NCBI GenBank assembly: GCA_014729725.1
Contig: WJJL01000008.1
Span: forward strand, 1 to 50,676
DNA length: 50,676 bases
Origin: Candidatus Moraniibacteriota bacterium
GTDB lineage: Bacteria; Patescibacteriota; Minisyncoccia; CAIUEV01; JAHKAQ01
Reading direction: 5' to 3'
A program made the position numbers and the translations under genes. The notes beneath the pieces were generated by a model. That model had not been told where the DNA came from. It saw nothing but the letters and a program-made list of their open reading frames with translations, and did no database searches. Shown here in pieces: positions 46,770 through 50,676 of the stretch (position 1 is the stretch's first letter; every line of letters starts with the position of its first letter).

Positions 46770-47561
46770 TTATTTACACAAACTATTACAAGCAATTCCG
46801 TCATTGTCGCCGTCTCTTTGTTTACAACCGCATTTTTCCAGCTGAAATTGAGCTTCATCGCAGTTTTGCATCTGAGAACATAATTTAGAGCAATCACAGA
46901 TAAAATTGGAATTGTTTTTAATTTGGTTTGAAGTTTGAGAGGAGCTTGTAGCAGAGTCTTGTTTAGATTGGTCAGAGTTTTGTTTAGCAGCCTGAGTCGT
47001 ATTCCCTTTACATTTATCGCCCCAAAGACCTCTTTTATTTTTTCTGGCTTGCTTTTGAGCGGTTTTAAACTGATTTTGGTATTTATAGGGAATGTTGTAG
47101 GTATATTCGTGGGCAAATCCTTGTTCGATCATAAGTTTATTGTATAAAGTGCCATCTTCTAGGTAAACATATCTTAAAAGTCGATTATATTTATCGCGGT
47201 CCCCTTGGGAAGGATCTTTTTCCAGCCTGACTTTTTTGTTTGCCAAAAGTTCCTTAGCTTTGTTGGATGCTTCTTTGCCAAAGCATTGTACCGGTTTTCT
47301 GGGATCTACGGTTTCCGGAGTGTCTAGGCCGATCATTCTGATTTTTTCCTGCCTGCCTTTAATGTTTACGGTAATTGTATCTCCGTCCACCACTTTTAAA
47401 ACCGGATAAAATTCTTGATTGGTTTTTGGATTTTTAGCGGGAGATGTTTCAGTCGCAACAGGAAAGTCAATGTCTGCGACAAGATTTTTCTGTAGCTTTT
47501 GATCAGAGCAACCAAAAAATAAAGCTATCAAAAAAAATAAACCGATAATTTGTTTTTTCAT
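46770..47561 (-). CDS. thermonuclease (SNase)-like lipoprotein with C-terminal Excalibur-like motif; start corrected from track (47663)
   Basis: MKKQIIGLFFLIALFFGC lipobox; VVDGDTITVNIKGRQEKIRMIGLDTPET..YNRLLRYVYLEDGTLYNKLMIEQGFAHEYTY; CKQRDGDNDGIACNSLC. Confidence 0.92.
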   Translation of the reverse strand: MKKQIIGLFFLIALFFGCSDQKLQKNLVADIDFPVATETSPAKNPKTNQEFYPVLKVVDGDTITVNIKGRQEKIRMIGLDTPETVDPRKPVQCFGKEASNKAKELLANKKVRLEKDPSQGDRDKYNRLLRYVYLEDGTLYNKLMIEQGFAHEYTYNIPYKYQNQFKTAQKQARKNKRGLWGDKCKGNTTQAAKQNSDQSKQDSATSSSQTSNQIKNNSNFICDCSKLCSQMQNCDEAQFQLEKCGCKQRDGDNDGIACNSLCK

Positions 47562-47601
47562 TTTTATTTGCTTTAAGATTTCTTTGGTTTTTTTAATTTT
47601 T

Positions 47602-47677
47602 TGGCGCGCCCGGCAGGAGTCGAACCTACAACCCCTTGGTCCGAAGCCAAGTGCTCTATCCATTGAGCTACGGGCGC
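47602..47677 (-). tRNA. tRNA-Arg(TCG), CCA encoded
   Basis: Reverse complement GCGCCCGTAGCTCAATGGATAGAGCACTTGGCTTCGGACCAAGGGGTTGTAGGTTCGACTCCTGCCGGGCGCGCCA; anticodon loop CTTCGGA. Confidence 0.96.
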
Positions 47678-48070
47678 GGTTTTGTTTTTAAAATCCTAAA
47701 GGAAGCTTTGAATAATAAATAAACTACTGCGTTTTTAAAAAATGGGAATTTTGCAACACTCTCTTATTCTTCCCGCTTCCCTAAAAGGAAAATATCATTT
47801 TTAAGATAAAAAAACAATTTTTATTTAAATTAAATTTATGTTAAATTATGGTTAAGGCTATCCTAGATTGACCAGTTAAGGCCAACACAGTCAATTATTA
47901 TTTTTATATTTAAAACCAACTCATTAAACCAATTTAAGCCCCTAAATTAAAATTGGGTGATATTTCAACTCCCTTAATTTGTTTGGTGTTTTAAGATAAG
48001 TTAGTTTACCTGGAAAAAATTGGTAAGTTTGGTTTTTTTATAAAATTAAGACGGCTTTTACTAATTTTTT

Positions 48071-48101
48071 AGGGCAGATTTATTTTGGGATCTGTCTTTT
48101 T
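48071..48101 (+). terminator. intrinsic terminator inside the pfkB leader
   Basis: AGGGCAGAT-TTATTTTGGG-ATCTGTCTT + T-run (two G-U pairs); only 55 nt before the pfkB start. Confidence 0.65.
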
Positions 48102-48155
48102 AAATAAGTTTGACCCTGTTTTTTGTTTTTAATTGATCAAGATAATTGAATAAAA

Positions 48156-49085
48156 ATGAAAAGAGCAATGGTTATCGGTTCTGTAGTTTATGATGAAATT
48201 TTTACCATAGAGGAGGTAATAAAAAATGAAATTCCCTTAAAAAAGGGCAAGATTGAAAATTTGAATTTAATGTTTAACGCCAGAGAAAAAATCAAACGCT
48301 ACGGGGGAGTGGGCGGTAATATCGCTTACGGATTAGCTGTTCAAAATCAAAAACCGCTTTTGCTAAGCGCGGCTGGGCAGGATTTTTTTTACGATTATGG
48401 CCCCTATTTAAAAAAATTGAATGTTGATTTAAGAATAATGAAAGGCCCGAAAAATTCTCATACCGCCACTTTTTATAGCATAAGCGACCAAAACAAAGAG
48501 CAAATCGGCATTTTTCAACCCAATATTTATAAGAAATATGTTGATAAAATAGAGCTTTTGGATTTAGTAGATAAAAAAGAATTAAAAGCGATAAAGGTGG
48601 TGATTTTTTCCCCCGGAACCGGTCCTAGCACCCAAAAACATTTTAAGCAGTTTGCACAATTCGGTAATACTAAAGCCATAAAAATATTGGATCCCGGTCA
48701 ATCTTTATCAACCACTTTTACCAGAGAAATTTTTGAAAAAATACTTCCCGAAACCGATATTCTAATCGGCAATCAAATTGAAATAAATCAAATGAGTTGT
48801 TTGTATAATTTGAATTTAAGAGATATTTTAAATTTAGGCGCTAAATTTATTATTGAAACCAGAGGAATAAAAGGCTCTATGATTTATACTAAAGAAAAAG
48901 CTTATCCAATCCCCGCTTATCCGGCTAAGAAATTCAAAGAAGCAACCGGAGCCGGGGATGCTTTTAGGGCCGGCTTGATAAAAGCGCTTTTGGCGGGTCA
49001 GGATATTAAAGATTCAGCTTTGCTGGGAGCCAAAGTTGCAGCCAAAAGTGTGGAATTTATAGGAGCGCAGGGTTATAAATTTTAA
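48156..49085 (+). CDS. PfkB-family carbohydrate/nucleoside kinase (adenosine kinase-like by context)
   Basis: KRYGGVGGNIAYGLAVQNQKPLLLSAAGQDF..FKEATGAGDAFRAGLIKALLAG; next to ahcY. Confidence 0.85.
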   Translation: MKRAMVIGSVVYDEIFTIEEVIKNEIPLKKGKIENLNLMFNAREKIKRYGGVGGNIAYGLAVQNQKPLLLSAAGQDFFYDYGPYLKKLNVDLRIMKGPKNSHTATFYSISDQNKEQIGIFQPNIYKKYVDKIELLDLVDKKELKAIKVVIFSPGTGPSTQKHFKQFAQFGNTKAIKILDPGQSLSTTFTREIFEKILPETDILIGNQIEINQMSCLYNLNLRDILNLGAKFIIETRGIKGSMIYTKEKAYPIPAYPAKKFKEATGAGDAFRAGLIKALLAGQDIKDSALLGAKVAAKSVEFIGAQGYKF

Positions 49086-49094
49086 AAATCAAAC

Positions 49095-50504
49095 ATGAAA
49101 AAAAAGGATTATAAAATCAAAGACCTTAGTTTAGCCGGATTCGGAAGAAAGGAGATTGATCTGGCTGAAAAGGAAATGCCCGGGTTAATGGCAATTAGAA
49201 AAAAATATAAAAGCAAAAAACCTCTTAAAAACGCTCGCATCACCGGTTCTTTGCATATGACTATTCAAACGGCGGTTTTAATAGAAACTTTGAAAGAGTT
49301 GGGAGCCCAGGTTAGGTGGTCGAGTTGTAACATATTTTCCACTCAGGATCACGCAGCAGCAGCCATGGTAGATAAAAATGTCCCTGTTTTTGCCTGGAAA
49401 GGGCAAAATCTAAGACAGTATTGGTGGTGTTTAAAAAAGGCTTTTGAATTTGAAAAAGGGAAAGGACCTAATTTAATTGTCGATGATGGAGGAGATGCTA
49501 CTTTGATGGTGCACAAAGGGGTTGAAATTGAAAAAAATCCCGAAATTTTAAAAACCGATATTTCCGCAGAAAGCCAGGATTATCAGGAATTAATAAGAAT
49601 TTTAAAAAAAACCTACCAACAAGATAAAAATTATTGGACAAAAATAGCAAGTGAAATTTACGGAGTTTCCGAGGAAACCACTACCGGCGTTGGAAGACTC
49701 TATCAACTTCATAAAAAGGGGAAATTGCTATTCCCGGCCATTAATGTTAATGATTCGGTCACTAAATCCAAATTTGACAATCTTTATGGCTGTAGAGAAA
49801 GTTTGGCTGACGGTATAAAAAGAGCCACTGATATTATGATAGCCGGTAAAGTATCGGTTGTATGCGGTTATGGTGATGTTGGTAAAGGCTCGGCTCAATC
49901 TATGAGGGGTTTTGGTTCCAGGGTGGTTGTTACTGAAATTGATCCGATAAACGCCCTGCAAGCCGCAATGGAGGGCTATGAGGTCAAAACGGTTGAGGAT
50001 AGTTTAAAAATTGCCGACATCTACATTACGGCAACCGGAAACAAAGATGTAATTACTTTGGAACATATGCAAAAGATGAAGGATGGATCTATTGTTTGTA
50101 ATATTGGGCATTTTGATAATGAAATTCAAGTTGATGAATTGAATAATTTTCCCAAAATTAAAAAGATAAATATTAAACCTCAGGTGGACAGATATATTTT
50201 TCCTGATGGGCATTCCATAATTCTTTTAGCCGAAGGCAGATTGGTTAATCTTGGCTGTGCCACCGGGCATCCTTCTTTTGTGATGAGCAATTCTTTTTCC
50301 AATCAGGTTTTAGCTCAAATGGATCTTTGGCAGCGCTCAAAAGAGCCGGGAGTTTATTTTTTGAGTAAAAAATTGGATGAAGAGGTGGCCCGTTACCACT
50401 TACCTTCTTTAGGGGTTAAGTTAACAGCTCTTACTAAAAATCAGGCTGATTATTTAGGTGTTCCTATCAAGGGTCCTTATAAATCCAGTCATTATCGTTA
50501 TTAA
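49095..50504 (+). CDS. ahcY: adenosylhomocysteinase
   Basis: [11 protein letters not shown]-like [147 protein letters not shown]. Confidence 0.97.
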   Translation: MKKKDYKIKDLSLAGFGRKEIDLAEKEMPGLMAIRKKYKSKKPLKNARITGSLHMTIQTAVLIETLKELGAQVRWSSCNIFSTQDHAAAAMVDKNVPVFAWKGQNLRQYWWCLKKAFEFEKGKGPNLIVDDGGDATLMVHKGVEIEKNPEILKTDISAESQDYQELIRILKKTYQQDKNYWTKIASEIYGVSEETTTGVGRLYQLHKKGKLLFPAINVNDSVTKSKFDNLYGCRESLADGIKRATDIMIAGKVSVVCGYGDVGKGSAQSMRGFGSRVVVTEIDPINALQAAMEGYEVKTVEDSLKIADIYITATGNKDVITLEHMQKMKDGSIVCNIGHFDNEIQVDELNNFPKIKKINIKPQVDRYIFPDGHSIILLAEGRLVNLGCATGHPSFVMSNSFSNQVLAQMDLWQRSKEPGVYFLSKKLDEEVARYHLPSLGVKLTALTKNQADYLGVPIKGPYKSSHYRY

Positions 50505-50528
50505 TTCTTAAATTTTTAGCTTAAATCA

Positions 50529-50676
50529 ATGTCAGAAAATAATTTGGAGAAATTTTTAGAAGGAAGACATAAAAAAATTCCTAATTTTAAGGAGAAATTA
50601 GCAGCAGGGATATATATTTTTATTTATTTAGATGATGGGGTAACAAGACAAATATTTAGACATAAATTAAAAAAAA
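50529..50676 (+). CDS. hypothetical protein, 5' fragment running off right edge
   Basis: ATG at 50529: MSENNLEKFLEGRHKKIPNFKEKLAAGIYIFIYLDDGVTRQIFRHKLKK, open to edge. Confidence 0.5.
   Translation, partial: MSENNLEKFLEGRHKKIPNFKEKLAAGIYIFIYLDDGVTRQIFRHKLKK

Noticed and set aside
46935-47147. ORFs 46935..47147 (+) and 46721..47116 (-)
   Set aside because: Overlap the SNase coding frame, no recognisable domain.
47562-47663. N-terminal 34 residues of the track ORF 46770..47663
   Set aside because: Translated tRNA-Arg plus spacer; internal Met at 47561 gives a lipoprotein signal peptide.
47690-48155. Known SAM-I/SAH riboswitch, RNase P RNA, 6S or SRP RNA in the pfkB leader
   Set aside because: Hallmark conserved cores of these families were not visible; only an uncharacterised structure plus terminator is supported.

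Overview
This 50.7 kb AT-rich window looks like a streamlined, gene-dense chromosome segment of a Candidatus Patescibacteria (CPR, Parcubacteria-like) bacterium; the taxon is inferred from protein style only. TGA is used as a stop (e.g. lepA ends ..AAG AAT TGA) and an RF2 is encoded, so standard bacterial code is expected. Contents are mostly core genes: translation (lepA, prfB, rpsB-tsf, rpsU, infC-rpmI-rplT, smpB, a complete one-piece tmRNA, ybeY, greA), division and shape (ftsE-ftsX, ftsA, ftsZ, mreB), gyrB, guaA, dxr, an archaeal-type UMP kinase, and a surface-glycan toolkit (two galU paralogs, manC-like, several glycosyltransferases, O-antigen-ligase-like protein, PMT-like protein). There are also an ammonium transporter, a secreted beta-helix protein, a nuclease lipoprotein, and a PfkB kinase-adenosylhomocysteinase pair. 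Four tRNAs (Ser-GCT, Thr-GGT, Ile-GAT, Arg-TCG) and a CIRCE operator are recognisable. I saw no CRISPR array, transposase, prophage, rRNA or recognisable defence system. The items most worth a second look are non-coding: a structured, terminator-bearing leader before pfkB-ahcY; a paired-stem element before both tsf and gyrB; a three-way-junction-like leader before rpmI-rplT that shares an exact 18-mer with the rpsB leader; a dispersed ~45 bp intergenic repeat family; a tRNA-Ile gene that contains the stop codon of ybeY; and a tmRNA with a long, atypically terminated tag.
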